This document shows, in pieces, positions 1 through 11,663 of a DNA stretch of 64,000 bases. The stretch's first letter is position 1. Every line of letters begins with the position of its first letter. The stretch is taken from the NCBI RefSeq assembly GCF_048569485.1, contig NC_134360.1, forward strand, positions 207,735,164 to 207,799,163, in the 5' to 3' direction. The position numbers and the translations under genes are program-made. The notes beneath the pieces are model-generated. The model was not told where the DNA came from. It made no database searches and worked only from the letters and a program-made list of their open reading frames with translations. Source of the DNA: Anomaloglossus baeobatrachus (lineage: Eukaryota; Chordata; Amphibia; Anura; Aromobatidae).

Positions 1-376
1 GAGCGATTCCATCCGGAACCGCCTGGTTTTTACGTGTTTGTTGAGCAGTTTTAGGTCCAGAACAGGACGGAAGGATCCGTCCTTTTTCGGTACCACAAAC
101 AAGTTGGAGTAAAAACCGTGACCCTGTTGCTGAAGAGGCACAGGGATCACCACCCCTTCCGCCTTCAGAGTGCACACCGCCTGAAGAAGAGCATCGGCTC
201 TCTCGGGGGGCGGGGATGTTCTGAAAAAACGAGTCGGAGGACGAGAGCTGAGCTCTATCCTGTAACCGTGGGATAGAATGTCTCTCACCCATCGGTCTTT
301 TACCTGTGGCAGCCAGGCGTCGCAAAAGCGGGAAAGCCTGCCACCGACCGAGGATGCGGTGTGAGGAGGCCGAGAG

Positions 377-1930
377 TCATGAGGAGGCCGCCTTGGGAGC
401 GGTTCCTCCGGCGGTCTTTTTAGGACGTGACTTAGACCGCCATGCATCGGAGTTCCTCTGATCCTTTTGAGGCCTTTTGGACGAGGAGAACTGAGACCTT
501 CCCGTGGGCCGAAAGGACCGAAACCTCGATTGTACCTTCCGTGGTTGAGGTCTGTTTGGTTTGGACTGGGGTAAGGAAGAGTCCTTTCCCTTGGATTGTT
601 TAATGATTTCATCCAATCGTTCACCAAACAGGTGGTCGCCAGAAAATGGCAAACCGGTTAAGAACTTTTTGGAAGCGGAGTCTGCCTTCCATTCACGTAA
701 CCACATGGCCCTGCGGACTGCCACCGAATTGGCGGATGCTACCACTGTACGGCTCGTAGAGTCCAGGACCGCATTAATGGCGTAGGACGCAAACGCCGAC
801 GCCTGAGAGGTTAAGGACACCACTTGCGGAGCAGATGTACGTGTGACTGCATTAATCTGCGCATGACAAGCTGAGATAGCTTGGAATGCCCATACGGCTG
901 CGAATGCTGGAGCAAAAGACGCGCCGATAGCTTCATAGATGGATTTCAACCAGAGCTCCATCTGTCTGTCAGTGGCATCTTTGAGTGAAGCCCCATCTTC
1001 CACTGCAACTATGGATCTAGCCGCCAGTCTGGAGACAGGAGGATCCACCTTAGGACACTGAGCCCAGCCCTTGACAACGTCAGGGGGGAAGGGATAACGT
1101 GTATCCTTAAGGCGCTTGGAAAAACGCTTATCTGGACAAGCTCGGTGTTTCTGGACTGCCCCTCTGAAGTCAGAGTGATCCAGAAACATACTCAATGGAC
1201 GCTTGGGAGACCTGAAACGGAATTTCTCCTGCTGAGAAGCTGACTCCTCAATTGTAGGAGCTGGTGGAGAAATATCCAACACCTGATTGATGGTTGCTAT
1301 AAGGTCATTCACTATGGCGTCACCATCAGGTGTATCCAGGTTAAGCGCGGTCTCAGGATCAGAATCCTGATCTGCTAACTCCGCTTCATCATCCAGAGAG
1401 TCTTCCTGCTGAGACCCTGAACAGTGTGATGAAGTCGAGGGAATTTCCCAGCGCCCCCGCTTAGGCGGCCTGGGACTGCGGTCCATGTCAGAGACCTCAC
1501 CCTGGGACCCATGGGTCATCCCAGGAGCACTCTGCAGCTCCAATTGAGTGGGGCCTGGGGTCAATGATTGAACAGTGCCCGGGGCCTGAGTCACCGGTCT
1601 GGACTGTAAGGCTTCTAGTATCCTAGCAGACCATTTATCCATAGTCTCAGACAGTTTGTCAGCAAACACTGCAAACTCCGTCCCTGTCACCTGGACAGTG
1701 GTAGCAGGTGGTTCTACCTGGGCCACCAGTAGCAGAGGCTCCGGCTGATTAAGTGCCACAGGGGCCGAGCATTGCACACAATGAGGGTCCGTGGAACCAG
1801 CCGGTAGTATAGCCGCACATGAGGTACAGGTTGCAAAGTAAGCCTGTGCTTTGGCACCCTTGCTATTTGCAGACGACATGCTGTTGTCTCCTCTGAGTAC
1901 AATCCAGGAGGGTATATAGCCAAAAATCAA
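377..1930 (-). CDS. DIRS gag-like protein, copy 1
   Basis: Open frame of 517 codons. Its first 50 residues carry the CTSC and HCVQC cysteine pairs found in the other copies, the middle is acidic and serine-rich, and the C-terminal 80 residues are basic (RPKKTAGG near the end), as expected for a nucleic-acid-binding capsid-like protein. The same protein family is seen at 25146-26696. Part of a fossil retroelement, not a host gene. Confidence 0.8.
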   Translation of the reverse strand: MIFGYIPSWIVLRGDNSMSSANSKGAKAQAYFATCTSCAAILPAGSTDPHCVQCSAPVALNQPEPLLLVAQVEPPATTVQVTGTEFAVFADKLSETMDKWSARILEALQSRPVTQAPGTVQSLTPGPTQLELQSAPGMTHGSQGEVSDMDRSPRPPKRGRWEIPSTSSHCSGSQQEDSLDDEAELADQDSDPETALNLDTPDGDAIVNDLIATINQVLDISPPAPTIEESASQQEKFRFRSPKRPLSMFLDHSDFRGAVQKHRACPDKRFSKRLKDTRYPFPPDVVKGWAQCPKVDPPVSRLAARSIVAVEDGASLKDATDRQMELWLKSIYEAIGASFAPAFAAVWAFQAISACHAQINAVTRTSAPQVVSLTSQASAFASYAINAVLDSTSRTVVASANSVAVRRAMWLREWKADSASKKFLTGLPFSGDHLFGERLDEIIKQSKGKDSSLPQSKPNRPQPRKVQSRFRSFRPTGRSQFSSSKRPQKDQRNSDAWRSKSRPKKTAGGTAPKAASS

Positions 1931-1967
1931 CAGTGCGACAGTACAGTGTAAATGTATAGCATATAAG

Positions 1968-1975
1968 CATATATA

Positions 1976-2038
<63 letters not shown>
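1968..2038. repeat. (AT)n microsatellite
   Basis: Nearly uninterrupted AT dinucleotides inside the 5' leader of the DIRS copy at the window start. Short AT runs occur at the matching place in the copy at 21727-27791 (about 26790-26814). Confidence 0.95.
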
Positions 2039-2043
<5 letters not shown>

Positions 2044-3139
2044 TTCTGCACTCAGTGGGGCCAGCACCTCAGGTGCTGCTTACCGACCGCTCAAAGCGGT
2101 TGTGTGATCACCAGAATCCCTGCATGGGCCTCCCAGAGCCTGTTGTCTCTCCTCTCCAGCGTTAGAAGTGCTGACAGGAATGGCTGCCGGCGTTCTGTGG
2201 AGAGGAGGGGGCCGTGGGCGTGCCCTAGAAAGTGCGGGAATCTGGAGCCCCAGTGTGCTGTATGAGGGGGGAGGAGGATACAAGTATGCTCCAACCCTCA
2301 GCACTAACGTCCTGTGCAGCGTCCCGCCCTTCCCCTGACTGGCAGGCCTGGGGGCGTGAATATGCGATACTAGGCCGCAAAAGCCGGGGACTAAAGTAAT
2401 AAGCGCGGCCGGCATATAAGCGCGGTCGGCGCGGTAGTCCCCGGCGCACAAACACACCCAGCAGTGCTGAAGTGTATATGGCCACCAGCGCTCCATGCGC
2501 GGTTCCCACGGGGACACAGAGTACCTCACAGCGCGGCCGGCGCGGCTGTCAGTGGCATTATTCCCCGGCGCACTAACACACCCAGCAGTGCTGCAGTGTG
2601 TGTGGCATCAGCGCTCTATGCGCGGTCCCCACGGGGACACAGAGTACCTCACAGTAGCAGGGCCTTGTCCCTGTCGATACTCGGCTCCTGTCAGCAGATT
2701 CCCCAGGGGCTGCGGAGGGAGCACGGTCCCCTGTGCCTGGAGACCGATTAGGATCCCACTTCACCCAGAGCCCTTAAGGGATGGGGAAGGAAAACAGCAT
2801 GTGGGCTCCAGCCTCTGTACCCGCAATGGGTACCTCAACCTTAACAACACCGCCGACAAGAGTGGGGTGAGAAGGGAGCATGCTGGGGGCCCTGTTATGG
2901 GCCCTCTTTTCTTCCATCCGACATAGTCAGCAGCTGCTGCTGACTAAGATGTGGAGCTATGCGTGCATGTGTGCCTCCTTCGCACAAAGCATAAAAACTG
3001 AGGAGCCCGTGATGCACGGGGGGTGTATAGGCAGGAGGGGAGGGGCTTTACACTTTTAAGTGTAATACTTTGTGTGGCCTCCGGAGGCAGAAGCTATACA
3101 CCCAATTGTCTGGGTCTCCCAATGGAGCGACAAAGAAAA

Positions 3140-3641
3140 ACAGCAGTGTATAATAAGGGTACACAGTGTATATTATTTATATACCTGTTCCCCGACAACT
3201 CTTAGTAGAACTTCTGAACCATTAATGGCGGTGATGGGGCAGGCAGTCACAGATCTCCTGGGTTGGCAAGTCAAAGGTGAAGGTACTTTGAGTAGAAGGT
3301 CCAGTGTGGCCTGCCATTATGTAAAGTATGTATAAAGGCCTCTTAATGCAATGACTTAGAAATAAATATAATAAAAATAAATTCTATCCTAAAATTATTG
3401 ACTCTGCACTATTCTGTGTTTTTGATCATTGGATTCTCATATGAAGAAAATGTCATATGGTGCATAAAAAAAATATCTAATTATTTTTTTAAGCCCTGTT
3501 AAAAGATGTTTTACTTTGCAAAAAAAAAAAAAATCCTTTTTTTTATATTTTTGGAATTGTACATTTACAACTTTTGTTTGTGAGAATCATGCAGTCCATT
3601 GTGTCATCAGGAAACTACCTATTGTTTAAATCCAGTTTTTG
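3140..3641. other. AT-rich spacer, nothing recognised
   Basis: About 500 bases between the DIRS right end and the T2-like element. I see no exon, no terminal repeats and no known repeat family, only short A and T runs. Confidence 0.5.
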
Positions 3642-5453
3642 TTAAAGGGAACCTGTCACCAGGATTTTCCCTTATAATCTGCAGCCAAGACCAGTAACCC
3701 CTTATATACAGCATTCTAGAATACTGTATATAAGAGCCCAGGCCACTCTGTAGAAAGTAAAAAAGAACTTTTATTATACTCACCTGTGGGGCGGTCTGGT
3801 CTGATGGGTGTCGTTAGTCTCGATCTTCTTGTGATCGCCATCCTCCTTCCGAGCCCCATGTGGATGACATGTCCTACGTTATCCACACAGGCCTACATTG
3901 TGCTCATGCGCATGCACACTTTAATCTGCCTGGCTGAGGGCAGAGCAAAGTACTGTAATGTGAAGGAGCGGGAAAAGGTCAAATACCACCCACCCATGTG
4001 TGACGCCCCCGTGCCAGCAGCCGGCGCTGCTCGGATCCCGGCCTTCAGGGGTGGTGGCTCGAGGGTCTCCGGACCTGGGGATCTCACGGACACGCCGAAT
4101 AAATGGGGGGACATAGATGTACGAGCTAGGCCGTAGTAAGTTTGTGACGCCACCCAAGGTGTGTGGTGAGGTGGGACACCACCGCTGCTGTTATAGGGCA
4201 CCTGGGGGAGATGTTGCGCAGCAAGTTGTTAACCCCTCCGTGGGTAGGGATGGTGGCCCCGGGACCCGGTGGCTCGGTGCGTCGGTGCGGGGGATGGTGG
4301 TATACTCACCGTTAGTAAAACACACAAGTCTCTGGTAAACCAAGGTGATGGTGGCCGGTGCCGTGGCCGGTTGCATTCGGGTCCCCCACCCGGCTGGTGG
4401 TCTCTATCCTTTTCCTGCACTGCTTTGTGTAAGGTGGACTTTCCTAGTGTGAAACTCAGGGGTCCGCTCCCGGCTGGATGTGGCCTAAGGAGCTGTGCCC
4501 GCAGACGCTGGCCCGTGGGATCTATGGGCCCTGGAGGTGACCTCTTATCCCTAATCGATGGGCTGTTGTCTTCTATGAGGGACTTTTAGTGGGACAGGAC
4601 CTCTAGTCCTGGCCTCAATCGGTTAATTAACCAGCTCCAGTTGGTTCTGGTCCTGGCTTTTGTGCTATGGTTTCTGGGTCGGTTCCCCGTGTCGGTACCG
4701 GCGGGCTACAACCCTGTCCCGGTCCACCTCGGTTCCACCGAGCAGTCTTCCCGTCTCCTGCTGACGGAGACCACCGTCTGCCTCCTAGCCAGTGGCACCA
4801 GGGCTCCTACCCTGGTACCGTTGAACTTGAACTCTCCTGCTGGAGTTACACTTAGCTCCAACCCACACTCCTCTCCAAACTGAACTTCAGACTGAGCTCT
4901 ACTCTTCTGCTGTTTCCCCGCCCCGGGCTGTCTAGACCCCTGGGTGGGCATGTCCCAACTGCCTGGTCACGCCAACTGGTGTGTCTATCTTTCCCTAAGG
5001 GGGTGGGGGGGGGGGGGTGACTAGGTTTTCTGGTTGGCTGTATGTTTCCTAGTGAGGGAACGGTGTAATGTGGGGGTGCTTAACTGTGACTACCTGGTTT
5101 TGCCAGGGCGTCACACATGCGCACTATAATACTGTGTTATGCCCTCGGCAGGGCAGATCAAAGTGCACAAGTGCAAGAGCGCAATGTAGGTGAGTGTGGA
5201 TGACGTAGGACACATAATCCACATAAAGCTGGGAAAGAAGACGGCGATCTCACAAGATGGAGGAGGCATCGGACCGAGAGCAGCGACACCATCGTATCAG
5301 AGTGCCCCCTAGGGGAGTATAATAAAGGTGCTTTTTACGTTGTACAGAGCGGCCTGGACTCTTATATACAGTATTCCAGAATGCTGTATATAAGAGCCCA
5401 CTGGTGATGGCCACAGCTCATAAAGGAAAAATCTGGTCATAGGTTCCCTTTAA
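3642..5453. mobile_element. T2/Kolobok-type TTAA element, interrupted
   Basis: Starts TTAAAGGGAACCTGTCACCA and ends with the inverse of TTAAAGGGAACCTATGACCA. The TTAAAGGRR terminus with TTAA target fits the T2 (Kolobok) MITE group described in Xenopus. Inside both arms is a second inverted repeat, TATACAG-ATTC-GAATGCTGTATATAAGAG. No transposase frame is visible, so it is non-autonomous. A 1.1-kb solo-LTR-like unit (3999-5115) is inserted in it. A second copy of the same family is at 46760-48321. Confidence 0.8.
3999..5115. mobile_element. Solo-LTR-like insert with 4-bp target repeat CATG
   Basis: Begins TGTGACGCCC and ends GGGCGTCACA, flanked on both sides by CATG (3995-3998 and 5116-5119). 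TG...CA ends with a 4-bp target repeat point to an LTR left after recombination; a TIR element is the alternative. It shares the internal TGTGACGCCACC block and general make-up with 57783-58834. No internal retroelement genes are present. Contains a run of G at about 5004-5017. Confidence 0.6.
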
Positions 5454-5575
5454 ATGTACTCTCTAAATGGAAAAAAAACATTTTTTAATTTTCCATATCA
5501 CTATATTAAAAAATAAATAAAATCAGAAGTGTTACAATATTCAGACTGGCCACTGAGCCTAATAATAATCATAAT

Positions 5576-8500
5576 GAAGGGAATTTTGTTTACTTACCGT
5601 AAATTCCTTTTCTTCTAGCTCCAATTGGGAGACCCAGACAATTGGGGTGTATAGCTATTGCCTCTGGAGGCCACACAAAGTATTACACTTAAAAGTGTAA
5701 GGCCCCTCCCCTTCTGGCTATACACCCCCAGTGGGATCACTGGCTCACCAGTTTTAGTGCCAAAGCAAGAAGGAGGAAAGCCAATAACTGGTTTAAAGAC
5801 CAATTCAATCCGAGGAAACATCGGAGAACTGAACCATACCACATGAACAACATGTGTACCCGAAAAAACAGAAAAACCCAGAGAAAACAGGGCGGGTGCT
5901 GGGTCTCCCAATTGGAGCTAGAAGAAAAGGAATTTACGGTAAGTAAACAAAATTCCCTTCTTCTTTTTCGCTCCTAATTGGGAGACCCAGACAATTGGGA
6001 CGTCCAAAAGCAGTCCCTGGGTGGGTAAAAGAATACCTCGTGATAGGGCCGTCAAACAGCCCTTTTCTACAGGTGGGCAATTGCCGCCTGAAGGACTTAT
6101 CTACCTAGGCTGGCGTCTGCCGAAGCGTAGGTATGCACCTGAAAATGCTTGGTAAAAGTATGCAGACCCAATCAGGTAGGTGCCTGACACACCTGCTGAG
6201 CCGTAGCCTGGTGCCGTAATGTCCAGGATGCACCCACGGCTCTGGTAGAATGGGCCTTCGGCCTTGAGAGAACCAGAAGCCCAGTAGAACTGTAGGTTTC
6301 AAGAATTGGTTCCTCGATCCCCCGAGCAAGGGTGGATTTGGAAGCTTGCGACTGTTTACGCCGACCAGCGACAAGGACAAAGAGTGCATCCGGGTGGCGC
6401 AGGAGCGCCATGCGGGAAGTAGAACCTGAGTGCTCTCACCAGAACCAACAGATGCAAATCTTTCTGAAATTGATGGACTGGACGAGGACACAAAGAAGGT
6501 GAGGTGATATCCTGATTGATATGAAAGTGGGATACCACCTTAGGGAGAAATTCCGGAACCGGACGCAGAACTACCCTGTCCTGGTGAAGGACCAGGAAGG
6601 GAGTTTGTATGAGAGCGTTGCTAGCTCGGAAACTCTCCTAAGAGACGAGACCGTTACTAGAAGGCCACTTCCCGTGAAAAGCGGGAAGGGAGACATCCTT
6701 CAAAGGCTCGAAAGGCGGCATCTGGAGAGCAATTAGAACCTTGTTCAGATCTCAGGGCTCTAACGGCCGCTTGTACGGAGTGCTGAGAAGACAAACTCCC
6801 CGTAGGAACGTGCGTACCTGAGGAAGTCGTCGTTTCTGAAAAAATACAGATAGCGCTGAGACTTGTCCCTAAAGGGAACTGAGCGACAACCCATTTTCCT
6901 ACCTAGATTGCAGGAAGGAAGGAAACATAGACGATGCAACCGGCCAGGGAGAAACACCCTGCGCCGAGCACCGAGATAAGAATATCTTCCACGTCCTGTG
7001 GTCAATCTTGGCGGACGTTGGTATGCTAGCCTGTCTCATGGTGGCAACCACGTCCTGAGGTAATCCTGACGACACTAGGTTCCAGGACTCAATGCCACAC
7101 CATCCGGTTGAGGGCCGTAGAATTCAAATGGAAGAATGGCCCTTGAGACAGCCAGTCTGATTGGTCTGGTAGTGCCCCCGGTTAGCCTACCGTGAGGCAC
7201 CACAGAACCGAGTACCACAACATCCTCGGCCAATTTGTAGCGACGAGGATGGCGCGGCCGCAGTCGGTCTTGATCTAGCGCAGTACTCTGGGCAACAATG
7301 CCAGAGGTGGCACCTAAGGTAGCTGGAACTGCGACCAATGCTGAACTAAGGCGTTTGCCGCCAGAGCTCGATGATTGTGAAACCGTGCCATGAAGCTGGC
7401 ACATTGTTGTTGTGCCGTGACGCCATTAGATCGACGTCCGGCCTCTGTCAGCGGCGCCAGATCTCCTGAAACCCGTCCGGGTGAGGAGACCATACTCTTT
7501 CGGCCACACCTCAGCGACTTAGGAAGTCAGCTTCCTAGTTTCCACACTTGGGATGTGAATTGTGGATATGGTGGATGCCGTGTCTTCCACCCACATCAGA
7601 ACCTGCCGGACTTCCTGGAAGGCTTGCCGGTTGCGCGTTCTTCCTTGGTGGTTGATGTATGCCACCGCTGTGGAGCTGTCCGACTGAAGTCGGATATGCT
7701 TGCTTTCCAGCCGCTGTTGGAAGGTTTGTAGGGCAAGATACACTGCTCTGTGTTCAAGAACATTGATCTGAAGGGTGGACTCTTGCTGAGTCCACGTACC
7801 CTGAGCGCTGTAGTGGAGAAAAACTGCTCCCCACCCTGATAGACTCGCGTCTGTCGTAACTATCGCCCAGGATGGGGATAGGAAGGACCTTCTTTTTGAC
7901 CAAGAGGTGGGAAGAAGCCACCACCGTAGAGATTCCTTGGCCGCCTGAGAAAGAACGACGACTCTGTTGAGGGACGTCGACTCCTCGTCCCATTGGCGGA
8001 GAATGTCCCATTGTAGTGGACGCAGTAAAACTGCGCGAAAGGAACTGCCTCCATTGCTACCATCTTACGTAGGAAGTGCATGAGGCGTCTCAATGTGTGC
8101 GACTGGTTCTTAAAGAAGAGCTTGCAGCCCGTAGTGAATGCTGTTTGTCTAGCGGAAGCTTCACTATCGCTGAGAGAGTAAGAAACTCTATGCCTAGATA
8201 TGTTATCGATAGGGTCGGGGTCGGATCTGACTTTAAAAAGTTGATGATCCACCCAAAACTCTAGAGAGTCTCCAGCGCAACGTTCGGGCAGTGTTGGCAT
8301 GTTTCCTAAGAGAGTGCCTTGACAAGTAGATCGTCTAAATACGGGACCACAGAGTGACCCTGAGAGTGCAGGACTGTGACTACTGCTGCCCTGACCTTGG
8401 CGAAGACCAGTGGGACTGTCGCTAGCCGGAAGGTAGAGCTACGAACAGAAGGTGTTCGTCTCCTATAACGAAGCGTAGAAACGCTAGTGCTCTGGATCAA

Positions 8501-11500
8501 TCGGCACGTGTGGAGAAGCATCCTTGATGCCTAATGATGCTAGGAAATATCCTTGGGACCTTGAGGCGATGACATGGCGGAGGGATTCCATCCGGAACCG
8601 CCTGGTGTCCACGAGCTTGCTGAGCATTTTTAGATCCAGAACGGGACGGAACGGCCCGTTGTTATAGGTACCGCAAAGAATTTGGGGTAAAAACCGTGAC
8701 CTTGTTCCTGAAGAGGAACGGGGGTCATCACTCTTTCTGCCTATAGAGTGCACCCTGTTTGCAGAAGAGCAGCGGCTCGGCCGGGAGGTGGAGAAATTCT
8801 GAAGAATCGAGTTGGAGGACGAGAAGTGAGCTCTATCCTGTACCCGTGAGACAGAATGTCTCACACTCAATGGTCATTGACCTATGGCAGCTAAATATCG
8901 CCAAGGCGGGAGAGCCTGCTACCGACCGAGGCCGCAAGTCATGAGGAAGCCGCCTTGGAAGCGGGTTTTCAGACTGTCGCTTTTTTGGGCGTGACTGAGC
9001 CCGCTAAGAATCTGAGCTCCTCTGATCCTTTTGAGTCCACATTGGACGAGGAAAAATGGGACCTGCCCGAGCCTCGAAAAGGCCGAAAACCCCGACTGCC
9101 TCTTGCTCTGTTGGGGTTTGTTGTGTCCGGGCTGAGGAAAGGATGAATCCTTACCCCTGGACTGTTTAATGGTTACATCCAACGCTCACCAAACAGTCGG
9201 TCAGCAGAAAAAGGCAACTGGTTAGGCAACCTTTTTTGGAAGCAGAATCTGCCTTCCATTCACTTAACGAGCAGACCAGGCTCTGCTTAAAAACACGGAG
9301 TAGCGGAGGCTACCGCCGCACGGTTCGCAGAGTCCAGGACAACCTGAATCGCGTAAGAAACAAATGCAGACATTTGAGAGGTTAAGGATGCCACCTGCGG
9401 CACAGATGTACGTGTAACCGTGTCAATCTGTGTAAGACAAGCTGAAATAGCTTGGAGTGCCCCAAGGGAGAGAATGCCGGAGCCAACGGTGCGCCGACAG
9501 CCTCATAGATGGCTTTCGACCAGAGATCCATCTGTCTGTCAGTGGCATCTTTGAGTTTGCAGTTCCATCTCCCACTGCAACTATGGATCTAGCTACAAGC
9601 CTGGAGATTGGAGGATGCCGCTTGGGACACTGGGTCCAGTCCTTGACCAAGTCAGGGGACAGGGATAACGTGTATCCTAAGCCGTTTGGAGAAGCGCATA
9701 TCTGGATAAGCGTGGTGTTCCTGGACTGCCTCTCTGAAGGCAGAGTGGTCCAGAAAAATACGTGAAGCTGACTCCTCCACTGGAGGAGCTGTGAGAAATA
9801 ACCCACATTCTATAGATGGACGCTATAAGATTATTTACTATGGCGTCACGATCAGGTGTATCCAGATTGAGAGCGGTCTCAGGATCAGAATCCTGAGCCG
9901 CTACTTCCGCCTCATTACACAGCGAGTCCTTCTGCTAGGACCCTGATGAAACCGAGGGCCGCTCATAGTGAGCCCGCTTAGGCTGTCTGGGACTGACGTC
10001 CGTGCAGAGCCGTGACTCTGGGATGCGTGTGACATTCCCGGAGCTGTTAGTTGTTCACACTGAGGGGGGCCATGGATCAATGATTCAACAGTGCCCATAT
10101 TGTGAGAGACATGTCCGGACTGCTAGGCTTCTAGTATCATAGCCATAGTCTCAGAAAAACTGTCAGTAAATACTGCAGACACCGTCCTCATCCCCTGGCC
10201 ATTAGTGCATACAATGGGAGTCTATGTAACCTGCCGGCCGTATAGCCGTACATGCTGTACCAGCTGTATAGAAAAACATGTGGTTCTGCACCTTTGTTTT
10301 ACACAGAGAATATGCTGATAACTCCTCCGCATAATCCAGGAGGGTATATACAACGTGCGACCAAACAGTGCAATGTATATAGTACAAGCATATCTATAAG
10401 TGCACTTCTGCACTAGTGGGGTTAGCACCACAGGTGCTGCTTAACGCCTGTTGCAGCGATTGTGTGACTATCAGAATGCCAGGGTCTTCCACACTTGTCT
10501 CTGTATCGTACAGAAACTGACACTAATGGCTGCCGGCGTCCTTGTAGAGAAGGAAGCCGTGGGCGTGCCTGAGAAAGTGCGGGAATCCGGATTCACAGTG
10601 CACACAGTGAGAGGGGTGGAGTATGCAAAACATACTCCAGCTCTCAGCGCTGCTGTGCTATGCAGCGTCACGCCCCTACCCTGACTGTCAGGGCTGTGGG
10701 CGGTAACGAAGGGAGACTAGGCCCAGAAGCCGGGGACTCGAGTTAACAGCGCGGCCGCCGTAAAAGCGCGGGCCGCGCTGAAGTCCCCGGCGCACCACAA
10801 GTGCCAGCCGCGCCGCAGTCCCAGCGGCCGGCGCGACCGATTCCTAGAAGTGGCCAGCGTCCCGCCCCTCTCCTGACTGGCAGGTCTGGGGGCGGGAACG
10901 AACGGAAGCAGGCCGCAAAAGCCGGGGACTCTAGTTATCAGCGCGGCCGCCGTAAAAGCGCAGGCCGCGCTGAAGTCCCCGGCGCACTACAAGTGCCAGC
11001 CGCGCCGCAGTCCCAGCGGCCGGCGCGACCAATTCCCATAAGTGAGCCTGCTTCAGCGAAGCTGAATGAGGCCATGGCACAGGCGCCGCAGCGCTGATGT
11101 CCCCCGGCGCACTACAACACCCAGCATGCTGCGGTGTGAGCGCCAAATGCACGGGGACACAGAGTACCTTGAGGAAGCAGGGCCATGTCCCTGATGTACT
11201 CCGCTCCATCCAGCATCTTCTCCAGGGGCTGTAGATGGAGCACGGTCTCAGTGCCTGGAGACCGGTAAATCCCACTTCACCCAGAGCCCTGTAAAAAGGG
11301 ATGGGGAAGGAATCAGCATGTGGGCTCCTGCCGCCGTACCCGCAATGGGTACCTCAACCTTACAAACACCTCCGACATACAGTGGGGTGAGAAGGGAGCA
11401 TGCTGGGAGCCCTTAGTATGGGCCCTCTTTTCTTCCATCCGACATAGTCAGCAGCTGCTGCTGACTAAAAAGTGGAGCTATGCGTGGATGTGTTGCCTCC

Positions 11501-11663
11501 TTCGCACAAAGCACAAAACTGGTGAGCCAGTGATCCCACTGGGGGTGTATAGCCAGAAGGGGAGGGGCCTTACACTTTTAAGTGTAATACTTTGTGTGGC
11601 CTCCAGAGGCAATAGCTATACACCCCAATTGTCTGGGTCTCCCAATTAGGAGCGAAAAAGAAA
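5576..11663 (-). mobile_element. DIRS-like retroelement, old worn copy
   Basis: About 6.1 kb, same orientation and order as the copy at 21727-27791. Left terminal repeat from GAAGGGAATTTTGTTTACTT at about 5576; internal complementary region at about 5905-6000; recombinase remnants about 6050-7400; RNase H and reverse transcriptase remnants about 7400-8900; gag-like remnants about 8900-10330; 5' leader with a twofold repeated GC-rich block about 10735-11040; right terminal repeat ending at about 11663. It is clearly broken, with more than a dozen breaks, so it is much older than the other two copies. It lies downstream of ACOT11. Confidence 0.88.
10735..11040. repeat. Twofold GC-rich repeat in the DIRS leader
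   Basis: Two copies of a block of about 180 bases that contains GCGCGGCCGCCGTAAAAGCG and CAAGTGCCAGCCGCGCCGCA. The block is duplicated in this copy; comparable but different duplication is seen in the copy at the window start (about 2440-2660). Confidence 0.75.

Larger units (their letters stand above)
1..3139 (-). mobile_element. DIRS-like retroelement, 5' half, cut by the window edge
   Basis: Runs right to left. The right terminal repeat ends at about 3139 (TGTCTGGGTCTCCCAATGGA then GCGACAAAGAAAA), almost the same as the right end of the copy at 21727-27791. A gag-like open reading frame of 517 codons lies at 377-1930, with a cysteine pair pattern CTSC...HCVQC near its N-terminus; the start of the reverse transcriptase region lies below about 630 and continues off the window. 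The 5' leader (1931-3000) has an (AT)n run and a GC-rich duplicated block of roughly 130 bp. What is visible looks young and mostly whole. DIRS elements move through reverse transcription and a tyrosine recombinase, not an integrase. Confidence 0.85.

Noticed and set aside
1863-2051. IYIYIY frame
   Set aside because: Translation of an (AT)n run; the same holds for frames at 41052-41302 and 50373-50652.
4641-4951. Overlapping frames of 60-106 codons in the GC-rich insert
   Set aside because: GC-rich repeat sequence with frames on both strands and no domain; inside a solo-LTR-like unit.
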